Shown: positions 1-9,273 of the stretch, one piece after another
Layout: each line of letters starts with the position of its first letter
Position numbering within the stretch: position 1 is the stretch's first letter
From: Rhinopithecus roxellana
Taxonomy: Eukaryota; Chordata; Mammalia; Primates; Cercopithecidae
Direction: 5' to 3'
Length of the DNA stretch: 64,000 nucleotides
Assembly (NCBI RefSeq): GCF_007565055.1
Contig: NC_044553.1
Coordinates: 130,762,241-130,826,240 of the forward strand
Notes under the pieces: generated by a model
What the model saw: only the letters and a program-made list of their open reading frames with translations
What the model was told of the DNA's origin: nothing
The model's database searches: none
Program-made: the position numbers and the translations under genes

Positions 1-2596
1 ATGTGTGAATGCAACTCACAGAGTTACACGTATCTCTTCAGTGATCAGTTTGTTAGCACAGTTTTCTGGAAATCTGCAATTAGATACTTCATAGCGCAAT
101 GAACATTACAGTGACAAAGGAAATATCCAGATGAAAACTAGAAAGAAGCTTTCTTAGAAACTTCTTGGTGATGTGTGAATTCATCTCACAGAGTTACACT
201 TATGTATCAGTGGAACAGTCCATTAACACTGTCTTTGGGGAAACTGAGAAGGGCTTCTTTGGATCACATTGAGGCCTACGCTGATAAAGGAAATTTCCTC
301 CGTTCAAAACGTGAAAGAAGCTTTCTGAGAAACTTCTTTCTGATCTGTGAGTTCATCTCACAGAGTTACAACCTCTGCCTCAAGAAGCAGTTTGCTAACA
401 CTCTTTTCGTGGAAACTGCAAAGTGATATTTGGGAGCATATTGGGGCCCATGGTGATAAAGGAATTATCCTCACATAATAATTAAAGAGAAGCTTTCTGA
501 GAAACTGAATTGCCATGTGTGAATGCAACTCACAGAGTTACACGTTTCTCTTCAGTGATCAGTTTGTTAGCACAGTTTTCTGGAAATCTGCAATTAGATA
601 CTTCATAGCGCAATGAACATTACAGTGACAAAGGAAATATCCACAGATGAAAACTAGAAAGAAGCTTTCTTAGAAACTTCTTGGTGATGTGTGAATTCAT
701 CTCACAGAGTTACACTTATGTTTCGCTGGAAGCAGTCCATTAACACTGTCTTTGGGGAAACTGAGAAGGGCTTCTTTGGATCACATTGAGGCCTTACGCT
801 GATAAAGGAAATTTCCTCCGTTCAAAACGTGAAAGAAGCTTTCTGAGAAACTTCTTTCTGATCTGTGAGTTCATCTCACAGAGTTACAACCTCTGCCTCA
901 AGAAGCAGTTTGCTAACACTCTTTTCGTGGAAACTGCAAAGTGATATTTGGGAGCATATTGGGGCCCATGGTGATAAAGGAATTATCCTCACATAATAAC
1001 TAAAGAGAAGCTTTCTGAGAAACTGAATTGCCATGTGTGAATGCAACTCACAGAGTTACACGTTTCTCTTCAGTGATCAGTTGTTAGCACAGTTTTCTGG
1101 AAATCTGCAATTAGATACTTCATAGCGCAATGAACATTACAGTGACAAAGGAAATATCCAGATGAAAACTAGAAAGAAGCTTTCTTAGAACCTTCTTGGT
1201 GATGTGTGAATTCATCTCACAGAGTTACACTTATGTTTCGTGGAGCAGTCCATTAACACTGTCTTTGGGGAAACTGAGAAGGGCTTCTTTGGATCACATT
1301 GAGGCCTACGCTGATAAAGGAAATTTCATCCGTTCAAAACGTGAAAGAAGCTTCTGAGAAACTTCTTTCTGATCTGTGAGTTCATTTCACAGAGATACAA
1401 CCTCTGCCTCAAGAAGCAGTTTGTTAACACTCTTTTCTTGGAATCTGCAAAGTGATATTGGGAGCCTATTGGGGCCATGGTGATAAAGGAATATCCTCAC
1501 ATAATAACTAAAGAGAAGCTTTCTGAGAAACTGCATTGCCATGTGTGAATGCAACTCACAGAGTTACACGTTTCTCTTCAGTGATCAGTTTGTTAGCACA
1601 GTTTTCTGGAAATCTGCAATTAGATACTTCATAGCGCAATGAACATTACAGTGACAAAGGAAATATCCACAGATGAAAACTAGAAAGAAGCTTTCTTAGA
1701 AACTTCTTGGTGATGTGTGAATTCATCTCACAGAGTTACACTTATGTTTCGTGGAACAGTCCATTAACACTGTCTTTGGGGAAACTGAGAAGGGCTTCTT
1801 TGGATCACATTGAGGCCTACGCTGATAAAGGAAATTTTCATCCGTTGTAAAGGTGAAAGAAGCATTCTGAGAAACTTCTTTCTGATCTGTGAGTTCATCT
1901 CACAGGAATTACAATCTCTGCCTCAAGAAGCAGTTTGCTAACAATCTTTTCGTGGAATCTGCAAAGTGATATTTGGGAGCCTATTGGGGCTCATGGTGAT
2001 AAAGGAAATATCCTCACATAATAACTAAAGAGAAGCTTTCTGAGAAACTGCATTGCCATGTGTGAATGCAACTCACAGAGTTACACGTTTCTCTTCAGTG
2101 ATCAGTTTGTTAGCACAGTTTTCTGGAAATCTGCAATTAGATACTTCATAGCGCAATGAACATTACAGTGACAAGGAAATATCCAGATGAAAACTAGAAG
2201 GAAGCTTTCTTAGAAACTTCTTGGTGATGTGTGAATTCATCTCACAGAGTTACACTTATGTTTCGTGGAGCAGTCCATTAACACTGTCTTTGGGGAAACT
2301 GAGAAGGGCTTCTTTGGATCACATTGAGGCCTACGCTGATAAAGGAAATTTCATCCGTTCAAAACGTGAAAGAAGCTTCCTGAGAAACTTCTTTCTGATC
2401 TGTGAGTTCATCTCACAGAGTTACAACCTCTGCCTCAAGAAGCAGTTTGCTAACACTCTTTTCGTGGAATCTGCAAAGTGATATTTGGCAGCCTATTGGG
2501 GCCCATGGTGATAAAGGAATTATCCTCACATAATAACTAAAGAGAAGCTTTCTGAGAAACTGCATTGCCATGTGTGAATGCAACTCACAGAGTTAC
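1..2596 (+). repeat. Left trimer HOR block, indel-rich
   Basis: About five trimers starting inside a monomer a and ending inside another a. Compared with the homogeneous block further right, these copies carry many isolated changes, for example GTATCAGTGGAAC near 204, TCGCTGGAAGCAGTC near 723, GGCCTTACGC near 791 and GTTGTAAAGGTG near 1844. Many b+c frames are therefore interrupted. The changes may be true edge-of-array decay or sequencing error near the contig gap; the sequence alone cannot decide. Confidence 0.85.
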
Positions 2597-2714
2597 GCCA
2601 TTGTTTTTTGGAGACGTTTCTTAGGACTGTTTCCGTGGATTCCGAGAAGTGATATTTCAGATAGCTTTGAAGAATAGAAGGAAAAAGAAATATCCTCCAA
2701 GAGAAAGCAGAACC
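2545..2714 (+). repeat. Chimeric monomer D1 (a then diverged)
   Basis: 170 bp. The first ~52 bp are ordinary monomer a; from 2597 on (GCCATTGTTTTTTGGAGACG) it is diverged alphoid. The junction falls inside the monomer after CTCACAGAGTTAC, a tract shared by most monomers, as expected for unequal homologous exchange. Confidence 0.75.
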
Positions 2715-2883
2715 AAGCTTTCTGAGAAACTGCTTTGTGATATGTGAATTCATTTCACAGGTTCTATCACCCTTTCTCGGGGGAGTTTCCTAGCACTCAT
2801 TTTGAGGAATCTCAGATGTGATGTCTTGGATATCGTTGAATCACATGCTGAATAAGGAACTATCCTCAGAGAAACCTGCAGAG
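2715..2883 (+). repeat. Diverged monomer D2
   Basis: 169 bp, opening with AAGCTTTCTGAGAAACTGC and GTGAATTCATTTCACAGG. It contains CTCGGGGGAGTTTCC near 2775 and a degenerate box region ATGCTGAATAAGGAAC. It does not belong to a, b or c. Confidence 0.75.
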
Positions 2884-3040
2884 AAGCCTTCTCAGAAACT
2901 TTTTGTTGTGGGTGAATTCAGCCCACAGATGTCCATCATTGTTTCCACTGAGAAACTTGCTAACAGAGTTTTCGCAGAATCTGCAATAGGACACACGGTG
3001 GCGCTCCAAGACCACAAATAACCTGGTCTTACTAAAGAAG
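2884..3040 (+). repeat. Diverged short monomer D3
   Basis: 157 bp, about 14 bp shorter than usual. It opens AAGCCTTCTCAGAAAC and has an unusual second half (ACACACGGTGGCGCTCCAAG near 2991) with no recognisable TAAAGGAAATAT segment, so the pJ-alpha/CENP-B box position is lost. Confidence 0.7.
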
Positions 3041-3212
3041 AAGATTTCTGAGAAACAGCTTTGTGATGTGTGAATTCAACTCACTAAGTTGCAGCTGTAT
3101 TTCGTGGGGCCGTGGCCTAGCCCTATTTGTGTGGAATCTGAGAACAGATATTCCCGATCCCTATGAAAACAATGGGGCCAATGGAAACATCTTCCAATAA
3201 AAATGAGGAAAG
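3041..3212 (+). repeat. Diverged monomer D4
   Basis: 172 bp, opening AAGATTTCTGAGAAACAGC with GTGAATTCAACTCACTAAG. Its box region reads GGGGCCAATGGAAACATC; against monomer c this looks like an ~8-bp deletion that removes TGATAAAG and with it the pJ-alpha site. It also carries extra sequence upstream (ATTCCCGATCCCTATG). Confidence 0.72.
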
Positions 3213-4717
3213 AAGCTTTCTGAGAAACTTCTTTCTGATCTGTGAGTTCATCTCACAGAGTTACAACCTCAGCCTCAAGAAGCAGTTTGCTAACACTCTT
3301 CTCCTGGAATCTGCAAAGTGATATTTGGCAGCCTATTGGGCCCATGGTGATAAGGAAATATCCTCACATTAATAACTAAAGAGAAGCTTTCTGAGAAAGT
3401 GCATTGCCATGTGTGAATGCAACTCACAGAGTTACACGTTTCTCTTCAGTGATCAGTTTGTTAGCACAGTTTTCTGGAAATCTGCAATTAGATGCTTCAT
3501 AGCGCAATGAACATTACAGTGACAAAGGAAATATCCACAGATGAAAACTAGAAAGAAGCTTTCTTAGAAGCTTCTTGGAGATGTGTGAATTCATCTCACA
3601 GAGTTACACTTATGTTTCGTGGAACAGTCCATTAACACTGTCTTGGGGAAACTGAGAAGGGCTTCTTTGGATCAACATTGAGGCCTACGCTGATAAGGAA
3701 ATTTCCTACGTTCAAAACGTGAAAGAAGCTTTCTGAGAAGAACTTCTTTCTGATCTGTGAGTTCATCTCACAGAGTTACAACCTCTGCCTCAAGAAGCAG
3801 TTTGCTAACACTCTTTTCGTGAATCTGCAAAGTGATATTTGGGAGCACTATTGGGGCCCATGGTGATAAAGGAATTATCCTCACATAATAACTATAAGAG
3901 AAGCTTTCTGAGAAACTGAATTGCCATGTGTGAATGACAACTCACAGAGTACACGTTTCTCTTCAGTGATCAGTTTGTTAGCACAGTTTTCTCGAAATCT
4001 GCAATTAGATACTTCATAGCGCAATGAACATTACAGTGACAAAGGAAATATCCAGATGAAACTAGAAAGAAGCTTTCTTAGAAACTTCTTGGTGATGTGT
4101 GAAATCATCTCACAGAGTTACACTTATGTTTCGTGGAACAGTCCATTAACACTGTCTTTGGGGAAACTGAGAAGGGCTTCTTTGGATCACATTGAGGCCT
4201 ACGCTGATAAAGGAAATTTCCTCCGTTCAAAACATGAAAGAAGCTTTTTGAGAAACTTCTTTTTGATCTGTGAGTTCATCTCACAGAGTTACAACCTCTG
4301 CCTCAAGAAGCAGTTTGCTAACACTCTTTTCGGGGAAACTGCAAAGTGATATTTGGAAGCATATTGGGGCCCATGGTGATAAAGGAATTATCCTCACATA
4401 ATAACTAAAGAAAAGCTTCTGAGAAACTGAATTGCCATGTGTTAATGCAACTCACAGAGTTCCACTTTCTCTTCAGTGATCAGTTTGTTAGCACAGTTTT
4501 CTGGAAATCTGCAATTAGATACTTCATAGCGCAATGAACATTACAGTGACAAAGGAAATCCCAGATGAAAACTAGAAAGAAGCTTTCTTAGAACCTTCTT
4601 GGTGATGTGTGAATTCATCTCACAGAGTTACACTTATGTTTCGTGGAGCAGTCCATTAACACTGTCTTTGGGGAAACTGAGAAGGGCTTCTTTGGATCAC
4701 TTTGAGGCCTACGCTGA
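3213..4717 (+). repeat. Indel-rich trimer HORs between diverged block and gap
   Basis: About three trimers beginning with a monomer c at the boundary of the diverged block. Scattered indels include GATCAACATTGAGG near 3672, GAGAAGAACTTC near 3738, GAATGACAACTC near 3932 and ATAACTATAAGAG near 3888. The block stops inside a monomer b at the run of Ns. Confidence 0.85.
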
Positions 4718-4817
4718 NNNNNNNNNNNNNNNNNNNNNNNNNNNNNNNNNNNNNNNNNNNNNNNNNNNNNNNNNNNNNNNNNNNNNNNNNNNNNNNNNNN
4801 NNNNNNNNNNNNNNNNN
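4718..4817. other. Assembly gap, 100 N
   Basis: Exactly 100 unspecified bases, the conventional length for a gap of unknown size. It interrupts a monomer b just after ACGCTGA and resumes in the AAACTAGAAG end of a monomer a, so any number of HOR units may be missing. Confidence 0.99.
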
Positions 4818-5168
4818 GAAACTAGAAGAAGCTTTCTAGAAACTTCTTCGTGATGTGAATTCATCTCACAGAGTTACACTTATGTTTCGTGGAGCAGTCC
4901 ATTAACTGTCTTTGGGGAGAAACTGAAGAAGGGCTTCTTTGGATCACATTGACGGCCTACGCTGATAAAGGAATTCATCCGTTCAAAACGTGAAAGAAGC
5001 TTTCTGAGAACTTCGTTCTGCTCTGTGAGTTCAGTCTCACAGAGTTACAACCTCTGCCTCAAGAAGCAGTTTGCTACACACTCTTTTCGTGGAAACTGCA
5101 AAGTGATATTGGGAGCCTATTGGGGCCCATGGTGATAAAGGAATTATCCTCACATAATAACTAAAGAG
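4818..5168 (+). repeat. Low-quality trimer remnant after the gap
   Basis: End of an a, then b and c, with an unusual density of one-base changes: GATGTGAATTC (2-bp loss) near 4852, CATTAACTGTC (missing CA) near 4901, GACGGCCTAC near 4950, TTCGTTCTGCTCTG near 5014 and GCTACACACTC near 5073. This looks like contig-end sequencing error, not a biological subtype, because none of these variants recurs elsewhere in the window. Confidence 0.75.
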
Positions 5169-8100
5169 AAGCTTTCTGAGAAACTGCATTGCCATGTGTG
5201 AATGCAACTCACAGAGTTACACGTTTCTCTTCAGTGATCAGTTTGTTAGCACAGTTTTCTGGAAATCTGCAATTAGATACTTCATAGCGCAATGAACATT
5301 ACAGTGACAAAGGAAATATCCAGATGAAAACTAGAAAGAAGCTTCTTAGAAACTTCTTGGTGATGTGTGAATTCATCTCACAGAGTTACACTTATGTTTC
5401 GTGGAGCAGTCCATTAACACTGTCTTTGGGGAAACTGAGAAGGGCTTCTTTGGATCACATTGAGGCCTACGCTGATAAAGGAAATTTCATCCGTTCAAAA
5501 CGTGAAAGAAGCTTTCTGAGAAACTTCTTTCTGATCTGTGAGTTCATCTCACAGAGTTACAACCTCTGCCTCAAGAAGCAGTTTGCTAACACTCTTTTCG
5601 TGGAATCTGCAAAGTGATATTTGGGAGCCTATTGGGGCCCATGGTGATAAAGGAATTATCCTCACATAATAACTAAAGAGAAGCTTTCTGAGAAACTGCA
5701 TTGCCATGTGTGAATGCAACTCACAGAGTTACACGTTTCTCTTCAGTGATCAGTTTGTTAGCACAGTTTTCTGGAAATCTGCAATTAGATACTTCATAGC
5801 GCAATGAACATTACAGTGACAAAGGAAATATCCAGATGAAAACTAGAAAGAAGCTTTCTTAGAAACTTCTTGGTGATGTGTGAATTCATCTCACAGAGTT
5901 ACACTTATGTTTCGTGGAGCAGTCCATTAACACTGTCTTTGGGGAAACTGAGAAGGGCTTCTTTGGATCACATTGAGGCCTACGCTGATAAAGGAAATTT
6001 CCTCCGTTCAAAACGTGAAAGAAGCTTTCTGAGAAACTTCTTTCTGATCTGTGAGTTCATCTCACAGAGTTACAACCTCTGCCTCAAGAAGCAGTTTGCT
6101 AACACTCTTTTCGTGGAATCTGCAAAGTGATATTTGGGAGCATATTGGGGCCCATGGTGATAAAGGAATTATCCTCACATAATAACTAAAGAGAAGCTTT
6201 CTGAGAAACTGAATTGCCATGTGTGAATGCAACTCACAGAGTTACACGTTTCTCTTCAGTGATCAGTTTGTTAGCACAGTTTTCTGGAAATCTGCAATTA
6301 GATACTTCATAGCGCAATGAACATTACAGTGACAAAGGAAATATCCAGATGAAAACTAGAAAGAAGCTTTCTTAGAAACTTCTTGGTGATGTGTGAATTC
6401 ATCTCACAGAGTTACACTTATGTTTCGTGGAGCAGTCCATTAACACTGTCTTTGGGGAAACTGAGAAGGGCTTCTTTGGATCACATTGAGGCCTACGCTG
6501 ATAAAGGAAATTTCCTCCGTTCAAAACGTGAAAGAAGCTTCGTGAGAAACTTCTTTCTGATCTGTGAGTTCATCTCACAGAGTTACAACCTCTGCCTCAA
6601 GAAGCAGTTTGCTAACACTCTTTTCGTGGAATCTGCAAAGTGATATTTGAGAGCATATTGGGGCCCATGGTGATAAAGGAATTATCCTCACATAATAACT
6701 AAGAGAAGCTTTCTGAGAAACTGCATTGCCATGTGTGAATGCAACTCACAGAGTTACACGTTTCTCTTCAGTGATCAGTTTGTTAGCACAGTTTTCTGGA
6801 AATCTGCAATTAGATACTTCATAGCGCAATGAACATTACAGTGACAAAGGAAATATCCACAGATGAAAACTAGAAAGAAGCTTTCTTAGAAACTTCTTGG
6901 TGATGTGTGAATTCATCTCACAGAGTTACACTTATGTTTCGTGGAGCAGTCCATTAACACTGTCTTTGGGGAAACTGAGAAGGGCTTCTTTGGATCACAT
7001 TGAGGCCTACGCTGATAAAGGAAATTTCATCCGTTCAAAACGTGAAAGAAGCTTTCTGAGAAACTTCTTTCTGATCTGTGAGTTCATCTCACAGAGTTAC
7101 AACCTCTGCCTCAAGAAGCAGTTTGCTAACACTCTTTTCGTGGAATCTGCAAAGTGATATTTGGGAGCCTATTGGGGCCCATGGTGATAAAGGAATATCC
7201 TCACATAATAACTAAAGAGAAGCTTTCTGAGAAACTGCATTGCCATGTGTGAATGCAACTCACAGAGTTACACGTTTCTCTTCAGTGATCAGTTTGTTAG
7301 CACAGTTTTCTGGAAATCTGCAATTAGATACTTCATAGCGCAATGAACATTACAGTGACAAAGGAAATATCCAGATGAAAACTAGAAAGAAGCTTTCTTA
7401 GAAACTTCTTGGTGATGTGTGAATTCATCTCACAGAGTTACACTTATGTTTCGTGGAGCAGTCCATTAACACTGTCTTTGGGGAAACTGAGAAGGGCTTC
7501 TTTGGATCACATTGAGGCCTACGCTGATAAAGGAAATTTCCTCCGTTCAAAACGTGAAAGAAGCTTTCTGAGAAACTTCTTTCTGATCTGTGAGTTCATC
7601 TCACAGAGTTACAACCTCTGCCTCAAGAAGCAGTTTGCTAACACTCTTTTCGTGGAATCTGCAAAGTGATATTTGGGAGCCTATTGGGGCCCATGGTGAT
7701 AAAGGAATTATCCTCACATAATAACTAAAGAGAAGCTTTCTGAGAAACTGAATTGCCATGTGTGAATGCAACTCACAGAGTTACACGTTTCTCTTCAGTG
7801 ATCAGTTTGTTAGCACAGTTTTCTGGAAATCTGCAATTAGATACTTCATAGCGCAATGAACATTACAGTGACAAAGGAAATATCCAGATGAAAACTAGAA
7901 AGAAGCTTTCTTAGAAACTTCTTGGTGATGTGTGAATTCATCTCACAGAGTTACACTTATGTTTCGTGGAGCAGTCCATTAACACTGTCTTTGGGGAAAC
8001 TGAGAAGGGCTTCTTTGGATCACATTGAGGCCTACGCTGATAAAGGAAATTTCATCCGTTCAAAACGTGAAAGAAGCTTTCTGAGAAACTTCTTTCTGAT

Positions 8101-8759
8101 CTGTGAGTTCATCTCACAGAGTTACAACCTCTGCCTCAAGAAGCAGTTTGCTAACACTCTTTTCGTGGAATCTGCAAAGTGATATTTGGGAGCCTATTGG
8201 GGCTCATGGTGATAAAGGAAATATCCTCACATAATAACTAAAGAGAAGCTTTCTGAGAAACTGCATTGCCATGTGTGAATGCAACTCACAGAGTTACACG
8301 TTTCTCTTCAGTGATCAGTTTGTTAGCACAGTTTTCTGGAAATCTGCAATTAGATACTTCATAGCGCAATGAACATTACAGTGACAAAGGAAATATCACA
8401 GATTAAAACTAGAAAGAAGCTTTCTTAGAAACTTCTTGGTGATGTGTGAATTCATCTCACAGAGTTACACTTATGTTTCGTGGAGCAGTCCATTAACACT
8501 GTCTTTGGGGAAACTGAGAAGGGCTTCTTTGGATCACATTGAGGCCTACGCTGATAAAGGAAATTTCATCCGTTCAAAACGTGAAAGAAGCTTTCTGAGA
8601 AACTTCTTTCTGATCTGTGAGTTCATCTCACAGAGTTACAACCTCTGCCTCAAGAAGCAGTTTGCTAACACTCTTTTCGTGGAATCTGCAAAGTGATATT
8701 TGGGAGCCTATTGGGGCCCATGGTGATAAAGGAAATATCCTCACATAATAACTAAAGAG

Positions 8760-8931
8760 AAGCTTTCTGAGAAACTGCATTGCCATGTGTGAATGCAACT
8801 CACAGAGTTACACGTTTCTCTTCAGTGATCAGTTTGTTAGCACAGTTTTCTGGAAATCTGCAATTAGATACTTCATAGCGCAATGAACATTACAGTGACA
8901 AAGGAAATATCCACAGATGAAAACTAGAAAG
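8760..8931 (+). repeat. Representative monomer a
   Basis: Reference copy of monomer a, 172 bp. It is recognised by ACTGCATTGCCATGTGTG near its start, by CTCTTCAGTGATCAG, and by ACTTCATAGCGCAATGAAC in its second half. Lengths of 170 and 172 bp alternate between copies because of a 2-bp indel (ATCCAGATG versus ATCCACAGATG). Other recurrent subtypes are ACTGAATTGCC or ACTGCCTTGCC at the start, TTCTCGAAATC instead of TTCTGGAAATC, and AGTTCTCTGG in trimers that lack b. Each full trimer carries one copy. Confidence 0.95.
8890..8906 (-). promoter_or_regulatory. pJ-alpha-like site in monomer a (representative)
   Basis: The minus strand reads TTCCTTTGTCACTGTAA, which matches the pJ-alpha consensus TTCCTTTTYCACCRTAG at 14 of 17 positions. 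It sits where alphoid monomers carry either a pJ-alpha site or a CENP-B box, so monomer a is A-type. Function in this species is not shown. Confidence 0.55.
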
Positions 8932-9102
8932 AAGCTTTCTTAGAAACTTCTTGGTGATGTGTGAATTCATCTCACAGAGTTACACTTATGTTTCGTGGAG
9001 CAGTCCATTAACACTGTCTTTGGGGAAACTGAGAAGGGCTTCTTTGGATCACATTGAGGCCTACGCTGATAAAGGAAATTTCATCCGTTCAAAACGTGAA
9101 AG
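8932..9102 (+). repeat. Representative monomer b
   Basis: Reference copy of monomer b, 171 bp. It is recognised by TTAGAAACTTCTTGGTGATG at its start, by TTATGTTTCGTGGAGCAGTC and by GATCACATTGAGGCCTACGC. It holds the only EcoRI site (GAATTC) of the trimer. Subtypes that structure the array are GAGCAGTCC, GAACAGTCC, GAACAGTGC, CCATTTACAC, a 2-bp deletion giving CTCACAGTTACAC, GTCTTTTGGG and GGAATTTTCATCC. Monomer b is the one missing from every shortened trimer found here. Confidence 0.95.
9061..9077 (-). promoter_or_regulatory. pJ-alpha-like site in monomer b (representative)
   Basis: The minus strand reads TTCCTTTATCAGCGTAG, matching the pJ-alpha consensus at 15 of 17 positions. The same site recurs in nearly every copy of b. 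It occupies the A/B box position and contains a CpG. Confidence 0.6.
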
Positions 9103-9273
9103 AAGCTTTCTGAGAAACTTCTTTCTGATCTGTGAGTTCATCTCACAGAGTTACAACCTCTGCCTCAAGAAGCAGTTTGCTAACACTCTTTTCGTGGAAT
9201 CTGCAAAGTGATATTTGGGAGCCTATTGGGGCCCATGGTGATAAAGGAATATCCTCACATAATAACTAAAGAG
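9103..9273 (+). repeat. Representative monomer c
   Basis: Reference copy of monomer c, 171 bp. It is recognised by CTTCTTTCTGATCTGTGAG, CTCTGCCTCAAGAAGCAG and TTTGGGAGCCTATTGGGG. There are two main subtypes: one reads GGGGCCCATGG (ApaI plus NcoI sites), usually followed by GGAATTATCC; the other reads GGGGCTCATGG, usually followed by GGAAATATCC. The pairing is not absolute. Further variants are GTGGAAACTGC versus GTGGAATCTGC and GCATATTGG versus GCCTATTGG. Confidence 0.95.
9233..9249 (-). promoter_or_regulatory. pJ-alpha-like site in monomer c (representative)
   Basis: The minus strand reads TTCCTTTATCACCATGG, matching the pJ-alpha consensus at 15 of 17 positions. In the GGGGCTCATGG subtype of c the changed base lies just outside the 17-bp site, so both c subtypes keep it. 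Confidence 0.6.

Larger units (their letters stand above)
2597..3212 (+). repeat. Block of diverged alphoid monomers inside the HOR array
   Basis: At 2597 a normal monomer a (…GAGTTAC) switches abruptly to unrelated-subtype alphoid sequence. At 3213 the array resumes at the first base of a monomer c. The 616 bp hold about 3.6 monomers that keep the alphoid skeleton (TTTCTGAGAAACTGC, GTGAATTCATTTCACAG, GGAATCT) but differ strongly from a, b, c and each other. No counterpart exists elsewhere in the window. The likely reading is an older monomeric alphoid fragment trapped in, or juxtaposed to, the newer HOR. Confidence 0.85.

Noticed and set aside
2526..2753. Minus-strand open frame of 75 codons across the diverged block
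   Set aside because: It lies wholly in alphoid monomers, has no start signals or recognisable domain, and is explained by fewer stops in diverged satellite.
2818..3021. Plus-strand open frame of 67 codons in monomers D2-D3
   Set aside because: It crosses a monomer boundary in satellite DNA with no coding features; chance frame.
3152..3168. CENP-B box-like sequence on the minus strand of monomer D4 (TTTCATAGGGATCGGGA)
   Set aside because: Two of nine core bases are wrong (TTCA for TTCG, G for the central A), it is single-copy and it is not at the usual box position, so it is most likely coincidence.
3170..3200. Possible B-type box in D4 from GGCCAATGGAAACATC
   Set aside because: Alignment to monomer c is better explained by an ~8-bp deletion of the pJ-alpha region; no TTCG or CGGG is present.
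8990..9006. TTTCGTGGAGCAGTCCA in monomer b as a degenerate CENP-B box
   Set aside because: Only the TTCG part fits; the CGGG half is GTCC, and the site is outside the A/B box position of the monomer.
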